Source: Ifrita kowaldi (lineage: Eukaryota > Chordata > Aves > Passeriformes > Cinclosomatidae). Taken from it: a stretch of 64,000 nt of DNA. Position numbers and translations under genes: made by a program. The notes below the pieces were generated by a model. That model was given only the letters and a program-made list of their open reading frames with translations. It made no database searches and was not told where the DNA came from. The stretch lies in assembly GCA_013398055.1 (NCBI GenBank), contig VZRS01000232.1, positions 248,001 through 312,000 on the forward strand, given 5' to 3'. Shown in pieces: positions 1-13,700 of the stretch. Numbering within the stretch: position 1 is the stretch's first letter; each line of letters begins with the position of its first letter.

Positions 1-950
1 AATTGGGAGGAAAAGATTAGTAAGAAAAAATTAGCAACAGCAGAAATATTCTAGCATCACAAAATCATTTAGGTTGGAAAAGACCTCCACGATCATCAAG
101 TCCAACCTCTGACCAAACACCACCTAAAATACGGGACTAAGTGCCGCATCCAGTTGTTTCCTGAACACTTCCATGGACAGTGACTCCACCACTTCCCTGG
201 GCAGCCCATTCCAGCGCTTAACCATCCTTTCAATGAAAAATGCTTCCCGTGGCACAACTTGAGGCCATTTCCCCTTGTCCTGTCACTTTTTCCCTGGGAG
301 AAGAACACCAACCTCACCTTGCTACACCCTCCTGTCATCGAGCTGTAGAGTGATCAGGTCACTCCTGAGCCTCCTTTTCTCCAGGCTAAACACCTGCAGC
401 TCCCTCAGCTGCTCCTCACAGGATTTATGTTCCAGACCCTTCTCCAGCTCTGTTGCCCTTCTCTGGACATGCTCCAGCACCTCAAATGTCCCTACTGAAT
501 TAAGGGGCCCAGAACTGGACACAGAACTCGAGGTGTGGCCTCACCAGGGCTGAGTACAGGGGGACTATTACTGCTCTGGTCCTCCTGGCCACATTATTGC
601 TGAAGCCACCAAGCAACAACAAAAGAAACAGGTAAGACCAGAGCCCAAAGTCAAGGGAGAAAAAAGTCCATACTTCTCTGAAGCTGGAAACCCACCTCCA
701 TAGAGATAGACAGATGGACAACAGGGGAAACCGGGACATAACACACTTTGGCTGCCTGAAGTGCTTGAAGTCCAGCTGAGGCAGAGCTAAGACTTTGATG
801 AAAACCTTAAAAAAGTTCTGTTTCCCAAACCGGTGAATACTGCAGCCTCAGGAAAAACTGGAAATTACTGAGCAAATGAAAAAAAAATATCCTTTAGGTA
901 TTCCACACATGTGATACACAGTAACCACCTGCAGTTCATAGCATGAAAGA
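1..950. other. Sequence downstream of GOLPH3
   Basis: No gene is visible here. The first 600 bases are mostly a CR1 fragment (listed separately). The remainder, about 600-950, is unassigned AT-rich DNA beyond the furthest poly(A)-signal candidate for GOLPH3. Short open frames on both strands have no recognisable content. Confidence 0.6.
52..600 (-). mobile_element. CR1 LINE fragment, 3' end
   Basis: Read on the minus strand this ends with the typical avian CR1 tail: a GGTTGGACTTGATGATC-type block, then AGGTCTTTTCCAACC, then a degenerate ATTTTGTGATG. The upstream part contains the family's conserved stretches, such as a clause reading CCTGTGAGGAGCAGCTGAGG and one reading CTGGAGAAAAGGAGGCTC on the minus strand. 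Open frames here are remnants of the element and non-functional. It is a 5'-truncated copy, as is usual for CR1. Confidence 0.9.
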
Positions 951-954
951 GTGC

Positions 955-960
955 TTTATT
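955..960 (-). terminator. Candidate distal poly(A) signal of GOLPH3
   Basis: AATAAA on the minus strand, about 3.4 kb beyond the GOLPH3 stop codon. Other AATAAA hexamers lie at 2413-2418 and 2930-2935. The one at 2930-2935 would give a 3' UTR of about 1.4 kb, which is closer to what I recall for mammalian GOLPH3. Which site is used cannot be decided from sequence alone. Confidence 0.35.
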
Positions 961-1202
961 TTGTTACAGTACAGATTCAGTCCAGTTCACAGAGAAAACA
1001 TCAGTTAATACGTATCTTCACTTTGTAGGAGAAATGGGCATGAACACACGAGCACTCAAGTCAGCAGCCTTTTACCGCCATTTATGTAAATTTTGCCTCA
1101 AAAGCATCATTTATGGTGCACAGGTTTCACTACCATTCCATGTAACAGCCAGCTCTAGAAACACAAGAGAGGAGGATGTCAATCTCAAGGACTGTGAAAA
1201 TA

Positions 1203-1258
1203 TGTGTGTGTGTGTGTATGTGTATATATATATACACACACATATATATACACATACT
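1203..1258. repeat. (TG)n/(TA)n microsatellite
   Basis: TG dinucleotides pass into TA, then into CA and TA again, so the tract is close to self-complementary and could form a hairpin or cruciform. It lies in the presumed distal 3' UTR of GOLPH3. Confidence 0.9.
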
Positions 1259-2929
1259 GCTTGGTGATTTAACTTTCAAAATCCTGGTTTTGACTTCAAA
1301 GTTTGTTTTAAAAGAACGTGTCCCTGAATCATGCATGTTGTTCCTTGAGGCACATGTCCAAGTTCAGGCTTTGGGTAAGAGTCTTCATTTGAAGCAGCCA
1401 CTGTGAGCCAAGGGTTCGGAGCAGACAGAACTGTCTGCACACCAGGCAGGTCTCTGTGAGCTGCAGTAGCAGCCAACAGGTAGGAGGGAACCTGAATCTC
1501 ATCAACGCAGTCTCCCATGTTTAACCGTTTTATTAAAACCTGAAATAGCAATGAAGGCAATGATGTTAGCCAAATCAGTTCCTGTTAACCTACTAAACTT
1601 ACCTTCCTGGAGGCTTTGGGCTTTTTGAAGCCGTTTTAGGACTCAAGACTCCAAAAGCTCATCTATTTCCCCTGCACATCCAGGTTTACACCAGCTGGTC
1701 CAGCAAAAGACACTCTTGCTCTTCACAAACCCTTCCTCACTTACATCCAATTTCTTTGACATGTCCAGCACACTTTCCCCATCATAGTCAGAGGTCTTAT
1801 CTAAGCAAAATAAAGCTGATAAATACTGTGTGCAGTTACCTTCTGTGTGGGAAAAAAAAAATCAAAGAACCTCAAATCACCTTTTGAGGGGGGGATTAAA
1901 AGGATGACTTCTTTTAAACCATGCAGGCTGTAAGGGTGATAAAACTCCAATATCCCCCACAACCAAACATGAAACCATGGAAAATATTCACAGAATGAAG
2001 AAGAGGCCAGAAATAGGACAGTGAAAGGTACTTTCAGTCTGAAGCATGTTTCAAGTAGCTTAGGTTTTCAAAGCCATTTTAAAAGTTTTGTGCACATAAC
2101 TTGCTCCTGGCATACTTCACCATTTTTCTGACCTTTCTGCCTAATTACTTTTTCCTCCTCTCAAAGAGCAACAGAAAGTGAGAAAACAGATCACAAGAGA
2201 GAGACAATGAAAGCTGTGAGCTGCATATACTACCAAGTATACAGAAAGTATTCCATAAGCCGTCAAATATAACAGCAACACAGCAATTTTCATTTTTCTT
2301 CCACTTAAAAGCAATCACAGCTTGAAATGTTTAAAAGACAATGTCCCAAGTTCATGCCCAAGCTCCTCAAAGTTTTAAACACAGCATCTTACAAGTGAGA
2401 GAACACTGTCTTTTTATTTGTAAACCAGAGTTTGAAATACCTTACAATATACTTTTAATTTCATTTGTCTAAAGAAACAGCATTAAGAACTGAAAGAGCA
2501 GTGCGCCATCAAATGTTAAGAACCATATTTTTAAAAACCTTCCTTAAAAAAGGTTATAGAGGTACAACGAGTTTAAGTTGTATTTTAAAGTCAACTACTT
2601 AAGCATCTCAATGATTGAAAATGAAGTGCAAAAGTGGAAGTCCAGTCACAGATGAGGCTGTAGAGCTGTGCTCAAGACTGAAGAGGTCTACCTAGGGCAG
2701 ACATAGCTGCACACTCCCCAAATTAATTCAGCCTGTCCCAGCCATGAATCCTGCAGATCCGAGCAACACCACTGATTAAGTCAGTTTGAACTACTTAATA
2801 TAAATTCTCCCTTTCTAATAAGAAGGATATTAACTAAAGCTTTCAGTTAGGCAATAAAACCTTTCTAATTAGCAACAAAAAAATAAAAGTGACATGCTTA
2901 CTCTGTTTCAGGCACTTTCAAGATCATAG

Positions 2930-2935
2930 TTTATT
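2930..2935 (-). terminator. Candidate proximal poly(A) signal of GOLPH3
   Basis: AATAAA on the minus strand about 1.4 kb after the stop codon. It is the best-placed hexamer if the 3' UTR length resembles that of mammals. A further AATAAA lies at 2413-2418. Confidence 0.4.
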
Positions 2936-4328
2936 TACTGTAGGTAAAAAGCTAGTATACAGATTAAGGGATCTCTTAAATTTCAGCTCTACAGTTATAC
3001 ACCATCTAGTATTCCTGCTCTGAATATTAACCAAAAGGTTTCTAAACACCTGTAAGCCCCACTATAAATGTGCATTGTTATGAGGAAAAAAATATAGAAA
3101 TCAATGCTTAATTTTTTCAATGCATAATATTTACACTGTGAAACCAATGGGAAATAACAAGCAGTGGCAAAGAGGCAATAAATTTTAAAAAGCCAGAGTT
3201 TTACATAGGTTTTGGGTTTCTTTACAATAGTGTGCTAATCAGCATAATTGTATATATAAAAATTAAAATATAGCAGAGCATCCCATTACAGAAATCTGAA
3301 TTGTCTGACTGCTGCCATTACTTGCTAACCATTTACATGCAACACCTGCTAGGACTGACCTTTTGTTTTTAAAGTGTAAAATAGTTCAAGGTTTAAGAGA
3401 CAAACATTAATTTGCGTACAAAACCGAAAACTGCACTCAAGAGTAGTACTGGTCATGAGTCTCTTCCATACAGAAGGGGAGGGAAAGAAAAAAGTACCAA
3501 TGATAGAAAGCAGTCTCTTTCCATTCACTAATTTTCAAAGGCAATGCATAGACTGAAAATACCTGGATGGCAAACTCCAGAGACTCCAGAAACAACCAAC
3601 TTTCACACACAGGACCTCTGCAGGAGGCCTTTCTTTGCATCAGATGGCAATGGCTGACAGCAAATAAGGGGCACCAGGTGTACAAGTAAGTAGATCTTGC
3701 AAAATACTAAGATGGGGCAGTTGTTAATATACAATTTGAACTATATATACAATATAATGGAATGTATCCCCTCCCAAGACTGGTGTATGAAACAATTGGA
3801 CCTTTCTATACTAGCCCTATGACTCAGCTATCGTTCTAATGAAAATATAAGTACACAAGAGACTTGCATGAAAATTAAAATTTATGGGGCATTTTACAGG
3901 AACTATTGACAAAGCTGCTTAATGGCATTTCTGCTTCTTAAGTAATTTTGTTAAGATATAATTGAAAACATCTGTGTATAAAATGTCCTGACAGACACTT
4001 TGACATGGAGCTTTGGTGACAAACCACTTCAATAACAATGTGGTGAAAAATTAAACAAAGCATTTAAGGTAACTCAAACGGAATAGGAAATGGAATGCCA
4101 ATATGGCAGTTAACCATTTTTTCTGTTGTTTGAAACAGGAAAGTCTCTTGTACCAGCAGAATCCTGTATACAGAGAGAGAAGTAGGGAATACACCACTTA
4201 AAATTCCCATTAAACAAAAGCTGATTCATCATGTGAGAAGGTACAAATTACAGAAAACATGAATAGTCAATAAAAGAGAAACAACTGGTTTACATAAAAG
4301 AAGAGAGAACACTTCAGTCTGAATGCAG

Positions 4329-4753
4329 TTATTTTGTGAAAGCTGCTACAACAGCCCACAGAACCTCATTCGTGTTGGTTTTCATACATTCAACCTCAGG
4401 GTCTAAATCCAGGAGCTGCCGCACTCTCTTTGTGGCTAAATCATACTGCTCATCCAGGAGGGGGGCAAAAGCGTTCTCCAGGACATCTGAGGCGTGGGCT
4501 AAATACACGAGCGCCAGCAAGCGCTTGTCCATGCGGTGGGGGTCGTTCACCCACTTGTCAAGAACTGCCTCCTGAACCTTCTTGATGAGGCGCTGTTTGA
4601 TGTTGTTGTTGGTGAGAGGGTGTGTAGTCATGTCAAAAAGAAGGAAGTTCTGTTTCTCTGTTGTCAGTACACCTTTTTCCACTAGATTTTTAGCTAACCG
4701 CTCACGGACATTTCGTAGCTGGTAGTGCAACTTCAGTGGGTTCCATGTTTCAC
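4329..4753 (-). CDS. GOLPH3: GOLPH3 coding exon 4 (last)
   Basis: This exon encodes residues 156-295 plus two bases of the split Gly155 codon. The acceptor is TTTTAG before GTGAAACATGG, and the stop is TAA at 4329-4331. It carries the RNVR pair of PI4P-contacting arginines (R168, R171), the hairpin region around GVLTTEKQNFLLFDM involved in self-association and membrane contact in the family, and the helical C-terminal half ending in VVAAFTK. The open frame continues upstream into the intron to about 4961, but that extension is not coding because the acceptor lies at 4754-4755. Confidence 0.97.
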
Positions 4754-7700
4754 CTAAAACAGCAAGAAAACCACACACAGTCAGACAAAATTTAAGCTGT
4801 ACTGTTGCAGTGATTTTTTCCCCCCTCTGTGGTGCAGAATGAGCTGTCAAAATTATACAGCAGACCACAAGACACTGTGCTCCTGTCAGCATTTCTCTGA
4901 TCCCTGGCACAGAGGCAGAGACCTGAAGAACCTCCTTGGAGGAGCTCTGGGGTACATTCAAAGTTTGGATGAAATGATAGCTAAGTCACATCTTGATTAC
5001 AGATATGACAAATAAACAGAAACCTTATCTCATATAACAAAAACAAAAACCAGTTAGGCAGAATGAATTTACTTTTCATAACAATAAAAATGAAGTAAAA
5101 TCAAGCACCTTCTACAGTCTTTGTGCATTTTTCTGAGTCCAGCCTTTTACCACGTCGGAGACTGCAAGAAGTGTTACTGCCTTTCTTCTGCCACACAGAC
5201 AAGCTAATGCACACCTACGTAGTGCATTTCTTTATTTCTCCAGGTCTGCACTCTTCTCCCCCTTCCTGCCTCCACCAGATGAAACAGCGATGATGTACTG
5301 TGACACAAGTGTGCACACATGAAGCACATGTTGGGCAGAGCCCTTAATGCTTCTGTATAAATTATTTCTAATGCTCTTTGTTAAGGCAGAAGAACTGGGC
5401 CCTTCAGAGTGTGTGACTGTGTGTGCATAGAGGAGGAAATCGAAAAAACACAAAATCAGCATCAACAGCTCCTGATAAAGCTACAACTGTTTAGCAGTGA
5501 GAATTCTACCTTTGCTTAAGAGCTTACTTCACAGGCTAAAAAATGTAATTCTAGCTTATTAAGTATTTATTGTAAGAATTAAAATCCCCTCCTGATGTAG
5601 AAGACTATGCATTTTAAAGGGCAAGAAAAGGAACAACACTAAATATTTCTTACATAGATGGAGGTTTTCCATAAATTATGTGAGAATTTCTGTACCAAAC
5701 TTTTGAAAAATTTATTGGTTAGCACAAAATAACAACAGCAACAACAACAACAGTGAGCCACAGGTAACTTCGAGGTTTCTCCCACTGTGATGGAGGGTGA
5801 CACACACTGTATCCAAGTGTAGTGGTTTGAACCTGAGTTGATGGACAGTCTTTCAGACTAATGATGCTTCTCGCAATTTACATATTTAACAGATTTCGTG
5901 GACTTCACAATTAGCTGGGACATCAAGTAACAGCCAAGGTAAGTAAACAAATGAGGTGACTCCAACTGCAGAGTGAAAGGCAGAGAACCAACCAGGCCTG
6001 AACTACACAAATCCTTATAGGTCTCACATGTCACTGAATGTGATTCCCCATTTTGATCATGAATGGAACTATCACACGAACACAAAGTGGTTTCCTTACT
6101 ACCTTTCACAGGGCAAAGGCTATTTCCTAGATTTTTGTACAGTTGCCATGCGGATGAAACTCAGTGCTGTGGTGACACCTTGTGACCAAGCTCCTTAATT
6201 ACACAGACACTTGCAAACACAGATGTTTGCTGTATCTACAGGAAACCTGACATTTTGATCCAAACTTCTGTATTCCATACCCTTGCTTTCCTTAGAGGGT
6301 ACCTTATAAGTATCAGCCTGGCAAACATCCTCTTACATGTCCATATACTTTATTTCCATGATGGCTTTGAACTCTCATATACTGTAACTTCAAGCAGTGC
6401 TCTGCGTCACTGATAATTAAGGATAGAGTAGTTTTTTTCCAGGATAGACCTGGTCCCCAAAGCAAAATTCTAACAGAGTTTATGAATTTATTAAATGAAA
6501 AAAAACAAAGCAAAACTAACCAACCAACAGAAAGAAAAAACCCCATCCAGACCCACTGAAGGATTTTTCTTCAGAAGAACCGATCTCTAAACCAAGGGAA
6601 ATGCGAAGAACACAAACGCCATTCAACAATTAGTAATTAATAAACATACATTAGTAAAAATGACTGATTCAAGCCCTAGCCACAGCACTGATGATAACTA
6701 TCTTCCCAGAGCCAAGGCTCAGCAGGGTCAGGAAAACCTTAGCTTAGCTCAAAGAAAACCTACAACACTAGGTTCATTCATTAGCTGACCTTTTTTGAGC
6801 CAGTCATAACTCGATGTTAATTGCACTGGGAGCGGAGGTGAAATGTCAGCACAAATTATGTATTTGGGACAAGAAAAATGAATTGTTTTTGCAGGCTGTA
6901 AGAGGGAAGGGGAACTGAGTGAGAACTGAACTGCATGGCTCTGCAGCAGCCATGGCCCCCTCCGACATGGGCTGCTTTGTAGTCCAGTCTCTCCCCTGCC
7001 TGGCAGCCAAGGAGCAGGAGAGGACAGATGGCAAGGACCTGAGAATGAACTGGTGTGCAAGGAAGGCTGTTTAAGGTAATGATAAATGGGAAGAACAAAG
7101 GAAACAAGAAAGCAGAGAAAAGCGAAGAGAGTTTGCTCATTTCTGCAGCTCATCAGTTGTATGAAGTAACAGATTTTACACAGGCAACTTCCAAGTCTCC
7201 TTACCCCCAACCTCCCACTCACATTGTTGACTAAACAGGGTTTTTTCCTGTGCTGTTTGCACAACTCAAGCACAGCTCTGATCTACTCCAAGGAAACTGT
7301 ATTTATATGTTCTGTGAAAACAGACAAATGCTGGTGATCAATTCTGTCTACAGTTCAGCCTGGAGAGAAAGTCCTAAGGAAACCTTGCTTCACCCTTTCA
7401 CTACTTAACAGGGGATTACAAGAAAGATGAGGTCAGACATTTTAACAGGGCCTGAGACATGGAGTAATGGTTTTAAAGTGAAGGAGAGCTGGCCAAGATT
7501 AGATACAAGGAAGAAATTTTTCACAGTGAGACACTAGAATGGATTGCCCAGAGAGGTGGTGGATGCCCCATCCCTGGAAACATTTAATGTCAGGTTGGAT
7601 GGTGCTCTGAGTAACCCAGTCTAGTGGAAGATGTCCCTGCTGACTGCAGAGGGGCTGGACTAGATAGCCTGTAAAAGTCCCTTTGAATCCAAACTATTCA

Positions 7701-10700
7701 TAATTCTATGATAACTGACATTTCATTTTTTTGCAACTATATACTAGCTTTACAGGGAGAGCTGTGTGCAAAGCACTCATCTTGAAGACTTTGTTTTGAT
7801 CAACAAGAAGTATCTAACACTCTAAAATATTTATTACATTTCTTCTGTTAATGAAAAAATGAAACCCTTAATGGTTTGCTTTTTTCTTTATGATTAATGG
7901 CCAAATCACCCTCAAGTTTTACGTGTGAGCTATGAGCTCTTCACCTCCTTTCTTTATTGAAAGATCTGAATACTCAGTCCACACAGTCAGGCTCCACACT
8001 TCCACTAACCCTCATTTCCAAATACAGAGGAAGGAGTTACATCTCCAGGGTGCAGTCCTGATTTACTTCAGAGTCAGCGGAAGGCACCTCTTCCACCAAG
8101 CTGAGATGTCCTCTGACACTTCCATACAGATCCTTTCTGTACCAAGTTAAGTCAAAAGCAACAGTTACTTGCATTTGGTTAAAGCCTACAATCAACAAGA
8201 GACTACCCTAGAGGACAGACTAATTAACTTTTCTGCATATTTTCTCTCAAAAAACCTTGCAATATAATCTCCAGTGATGCCAGATAATTAGGTTTATTTG
8301 GATAAAAAAAGCAAATGCGTTATGTCCAAGGCTTACCACTAAGCAGTTCAATCCAATTTTGTACTGTTTCAGGAGGCTGGGTCTCTTTTATGTGCTTCAG
8401 AGCTTCATCAAGCAAAACATCCCCTGTAGGAGCATCTGACTTGCAAATCACCTAAGAATGAACAAAACACAGTCAGTATTTTGACATAATTCATACATGA
8501 CAAACACACTCACCAATAAAAAAACCTACCTGTTATAAAAAGCAAAAGAATTTTCTTGAAAATAAGGAACTCTCTCTTAAGAATATGCAACTTTGAAAAC
8601 CCAAACCTTTGTTGTTAAAAAATAATCTGTGGCTTTAATTCAAAGTACGGTACATCTGAGGTTATCTGTAACTCAAATTAACCTTATTAACCTTAATGGG
8701 CTAAAATTATAGTATTAATAACAAACTTAAAACCTAATTTTTTTAGGGAAAATAACTCACTTACCCAGCCAGGTCTTTTGCTACCTCTCCAAAACAAAGT
8801 ATGCTACACTAAATTAGTACCTGAATACAGTCTACTTTACTGCTTCAAGTCAATTTGTTTAAAATACTGAGTTAAACAATAAGGTTGCATGAAAATAACA
8901 AAAAACCAGTGAAAAAGTACAAAAACTACAAAATATTAATGGATAAAAATAGGTTCATAAAGACATCTGCAAGTTTTGCAGCTCTGAAGAACACACTGCC
9001 CTGTAAAAGAGTTTCATTTAACAACAGTTAAACCATGCAAATTAGGGAAAATATGTATGTACTAATAAATCCCTTAACACGCAACAATAAATGCAATACC
9101 ATTTAAGTTTGTTATTTAATAACTTCTAAAATGATTCGAGTTCTTCACTCAGGAAAGCTTGACAAAAAATTTATTCAGAGTAACATGTTAAAATTTAAAA
9201 ATTTGATTAACTGCTTGTTTACCAGTACAAGTAGTTACAGAAACCATGTACAAATACAATTCTTTTCCTGCATAGAAAATCAGAGCATCAAATGAAAACT
9301 TACAGATTAAACTAGGTCAAGTCAGTATGTTTAAATAAAATCTTTATTTACAGAAGAATTAATACAGCTGTTAATAATAGTAGTAGTTGTTGTTGTTATT
9401 ATTGTTGTTGTTATTATTATACCTGGCAATTTAAATAGTTTTACAAGTTAGCACTTTATAAGCATCAAGTAAAAGGTAGCAGGCGATTGACAGAAAGATG
9501 AATTCATCAACACAATTCCATATATATACCTATGAAAAGCAGGAAGTGAAAGCTCTTACTTTTCTGTTCCATAGTTCTAATCTTTACTACAAACAATAGA
9601 GTGCGATGCATTTTCATAGGGTCTGTTGATAACACTGAAACCAGCTGCAATGAGCTGAAGTTGTTGATAACTTTAACCCCAATGGTAAGACAACCTCAAA
9701 AGATGATTCTCAGCTGGTGTGCAAAAGTGTACAAAACCTATGAGATTAAATTAAAATTGCTCAAGAGATCTTCATGAGTACCTAACAGGTCATAGCTGGA
9801 ATAGTATTTCCAATTCAGATGGTCTATATAAAGCACAGAAACAAAGATTTTCATAAAAAATTGGCAAGAATGAACCAGCGCAAAATGCCAGGCTAAAAAG
9901 AATAAAGTGTATTTAGATCTAGAAAGTGAGATATTTTTAAAAGGAGGGTAAAAAAACCAGTAGTGTAAGGCGCTTTGGGAAATATAAAAGACACCAGCTT
10001 AGTCTGGAAACACGGAAAACTTCAACAGGCATTTTAAACACCCAGGGAGCTGCTGAACTGCATTCAGTACAGAATTTTAAGACTAAACATCTACCAGACA
10101 GGGACCAGAGAAACCTCACTATCTGTTACTCCATCAGGATTAGATGGTCTCTTGAGATACTGTCCAGGTCTCCAGTTTGGGGAGATCACTCCAACATGAA
10201 CTTCAGATATTTGGTCTTAAGAACACACCTGCACTTTAATCCAGACGATCCCTATTTGAAACTAAACACACAACAATACCTATTTATCTTTCTGATTTAC
10301 AAGCTTTCACAGCATCACTCAAAACCTTTATCAACCAATACAATATTACAACTTTCAGCTTTGTACCAAGATCCCGAATTTTTGCAAGTGCCTGTTCTTT
10401 CATTATACAGGACCACAGTTCAAAACGAGATTTTAAGTTGCTAGATTGCAGCTACTAATAGTCACCTCTCAGATACTCCTTTAATACTTAGCCTAAACAC
10501 ATCCAACTTACTCATCTTCCTTTCTTATCAAAACTGACATTCACACAGTATTTTAGTTTCTTCCAAGTGCCCCATGTTTAGTTTCACAGTAACCTCAGCC
10601 ACACAGGATCGCTCCAGCCTGCTGTAGTTGGTACCTGGTACTCACCATCCCACCTTAGCAGGCAAGATGTAAGATGGGAAGTCATCTTTTTAACCTGATC

Positions 10701-13700
10701 TATTATTAAAAACAAACAAACAGAACAGACCTCACTGAAGAGATTACAAATGTTTTTAAATTTAGGATATAAGTAAAGAGATTTATTAAGTTTAGGAAAT
10801 AGCTTTCCTTGCTTATTTGTGCTTCAAATACTTTTTTTGACCACTGCAAAGAAGTTTAAGAATCTAGCATGAATACAACACAGCACAACAGTACCAGCCT
10901 AAACACACAGACATTTAGAGGAAAGGAGCACAGAGGCCTCAATTCAACTCAGTGGATCCATAAGCTCTTGAGAAGCCTCAGTGCACAGTGATTCTGTTCC
11001 CGAGTTTACCTTTCTCTCCAGCCAGCAATATCGCACTGCTTTTCCACTTCTCTGCTACACTGAATATCCACAGCACTGTTTCTTCAGTCAATATTAGCTT
11101 TTCCCTCAAATAAGCGTATGTTGATTCACACTTCTGTAATATTTCTCTCCCAGTCCTGTTTCCAGCACATGGAGACAGGCAACAGCAGAAGCCCAGTCAC
11201 CTCTGAATCTTCACAGATGTGCTCTTCCTTGAAGGACTTAGTGATGAATGCTTCTTGGCTAACGCTCTTCACACTGGGAAACCAGGTGGGTTTGGGATCT
11301 CATCAACTGAATCACCACAGAAGATCTAACATTCACAAGGCGGACTCTCCCTCTCTTTAACAGAGGGACTAAGGCAGAAAAAGGAGCGAAGATCCCGGTT
11401 CTTCAGAGATGCTGGTCCTTAGCGTGATTGCAAAATAATTTTCTTTATTCCCATTTTTCAGTGACTGATCAGGTACTAGATTTGCCTGGTACTCATCTAC
11501 TAAGGAAATTTCAATTATAGAGAATATTTAACTCGCATCTTTCACAATGCAGCTCTGCAATTAAGCAAAGCTGAAGATTAAGCACTTCTTGAGCTGGTTT
11601 TTAAGTAAATAAAAATTCACTAATGCATGAATTGCTCAGAATTGTAAGCAAAAAAATACTAAAGTAAATCTGCCAAGGATTTGTTGGGATTCCTTTTGCT
11701 TTTAATAATTCTGCCAGTTTGGTTTGCTCTCTGAGGCTGTAAGGCAATGTAGAGTACCATCTTTATTCTCAATAACCACTTGCAAACCTCAACATTCATT
11801 TACTTGTTTGTAATTTTGATTTCAGTAGACCAGAACTCCAAAATGATGCAACGATTACATACTCTTAAGCCAAATTTACAAGTATGTTGCAACGTGTAAC
11901 ACATCATATCCACTTACAAAGTTTCACTAAGGTCCATCAAGTCCTTGTCTACTCTTTTCTCAGTCTCATTTGACTCTCTACGGCCTTCAATCATGGATTT
12001 AATGCATCTTGATCCATTCTGAAGTGCAAAATATTATCACAGAGATCAACATGATTTAAGGCTTTAAGCAAAAATCATTATAGCTATCGTTTTGTAAGTT
12101 AATTATATGATCAAAGCCAATCTCTGCTACTGCCTGAAAAACTAGTTCCACCCCCTTCTTGTCCTCACCTTATCACTTGTGCCCCACCTGATGACAAGAT
12201 CAAGAGAGTGGTTCACCTAAAAACTAAACTGATCAAAGTAAATTAGTTTTCAGCCACTAAATCACAACCTTGGATGTATTATTAGACAGCTCTTTCCAAA
12301 TATTAGGCACAGTATTCATTTCACAGCCAAAGCTAAGGGCATGGGGAGCAATGCCTGCAGAAGCAGGACAAGGAGGACACTTGACACAGTAGAGACACTT
12401 AAATCTGGCCAACTCAGGAACAAGACTGAAATTTAGTGTTAATGGAAAACTTCAAATAAGGTGCCACAACACGAGTCATTCACAAGAATGATTTCTAAAT
12501 TGATGGAGGTGGTGTAGTTAAGGATTTTATTTGCAGGGAAATACTTAAGCAGAAAACAACCTTCATTTAAATTTTAAATTAATGCCTATTTTTATAGAAC
12601 CCTCCTGCCTGAAAACAGAGAAGTATCTCAAATGCCTTACAACAGCAGAAAAAGAAAACCTCTAAATTGCATAGCTTTTAGATCACCTTCAACAAACACA
12701 TCTACACAATCCCAAAACCATGATAAAATATAACAAAAAACACCCAACCACAAACAAAGAAAAACCAAACACAACCCAGACCAATAATTTTGCTCATGTT
12801 CTTTAGTGAGTACACACACAGGTTATTTTTCTATTTTCCTAAAAGCCCAGCAACCTCACAGTTAATATTTCAAGTAGATAGAGCTGACAAAGTTTTCACA
12901 GAATGAAAGTAACTCCTGACTGAATGCCTAAGAAGAACATTACTGAATGCCTGAGAAGCCAAAAGCTCTGGAGGAAAAAAAAATGTGCGAACTAATCAAT
13001 GCTGAATATGCTTAAATGAGGCTAAAAGAAGTAGGGGCTGTTTGTCAGAACAGAGGTTCGATTTTTCTGAAGCGAAGGGAGCTGGGAGGAGGTTGGGGAA
13101 TTCACAAGCTTTCCTTAAAATTTAGCAAATATTGACAGGAAAATGCGCCATAAGAGAATTTATTTGTGGTGGACAGACAACATTTGACCAGGTTTTCAAT
13201 AAGCTTATTGTACAAGTATCCTCTAATGCTGATGAAGTAAAAATTCTTCCAAGAGCGTGACTTTCCACGTTTTGTACTAATGAAAAATTCAGTGGTTAAA
13301 ATAAAAAATAAAGGCCTCGAATCTTCAGCCTAATCCTATAAAGGCCCTTAGAAATGTGGCCATCTTGAAGGTCAGAGAGCACAACCAATTTAACACAACA
13401 GCCTCATGCATGAACTAGATACACATTTGTGTTCTCAGGGGCCCCAAATATAAGGATGGCTTCCTTCCTGTGCACTGCAAGCACAAACTGCAGCATTGCA
13501 TACACCAGAAGTAAACTCGTGGCTTGCAGACACATCTGGCACCTGGCAGTTATCCCTTCCTTTCAGCCTCAGCCCACATCCCACTGGCATTGCAAAAGCC
13601 AGTTCCTTCGGCAGATTACAGCTGGTGCCACTGGCAGTAACTGCTGCCACTGCACCCTGGCGAGAGCCACTGCCAACGGTTGGTGCAAGCCTCCCAAAAG

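Larger units (their letters stand above)
961..4328 (-). other. GOLPH3: GOLPH3 3' UTR region (extent uncertain)
   Basis: This follows the GOLPH3 stop codon on the minus strand. It is AT-rich, has no splice-like coding stretch and has almost no interspersed repeat. A TG/TA microsatellite lies at 1203-1258. A repeat-free 3.4 kb stretch in a repeat-bearing neighbourhood fits a long 3' UTR, but the 3' boundary is inferred only from AATAAA hexamers at 2930, 2413 and 955. Confidence 0.45.
4754..8336 (-). other. GOLPH3 intron 3
   Basis: About 3.6 kb. It holds a short (CAA)n tract near 5730-5753 and a CR1 copy at 7405-7716. I see no exon-like or RNA-like element in the rest. Confidence 0.85.

Noticed and set aside
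4754..4961. N-terminal extension of the last GOLPH3 open frame
   Set aside because: It lies beyond a good TTTTAG acceptor, is not similar to GOLPH3, and exon 3 joins precisely at 4753.
5817..6110. Possible LTR start (TGTAGTGGTTTGAACC)
   Set aside because: Only the first bases resemble an LTR start; the following sequence shows no LTR pattern I recognise.
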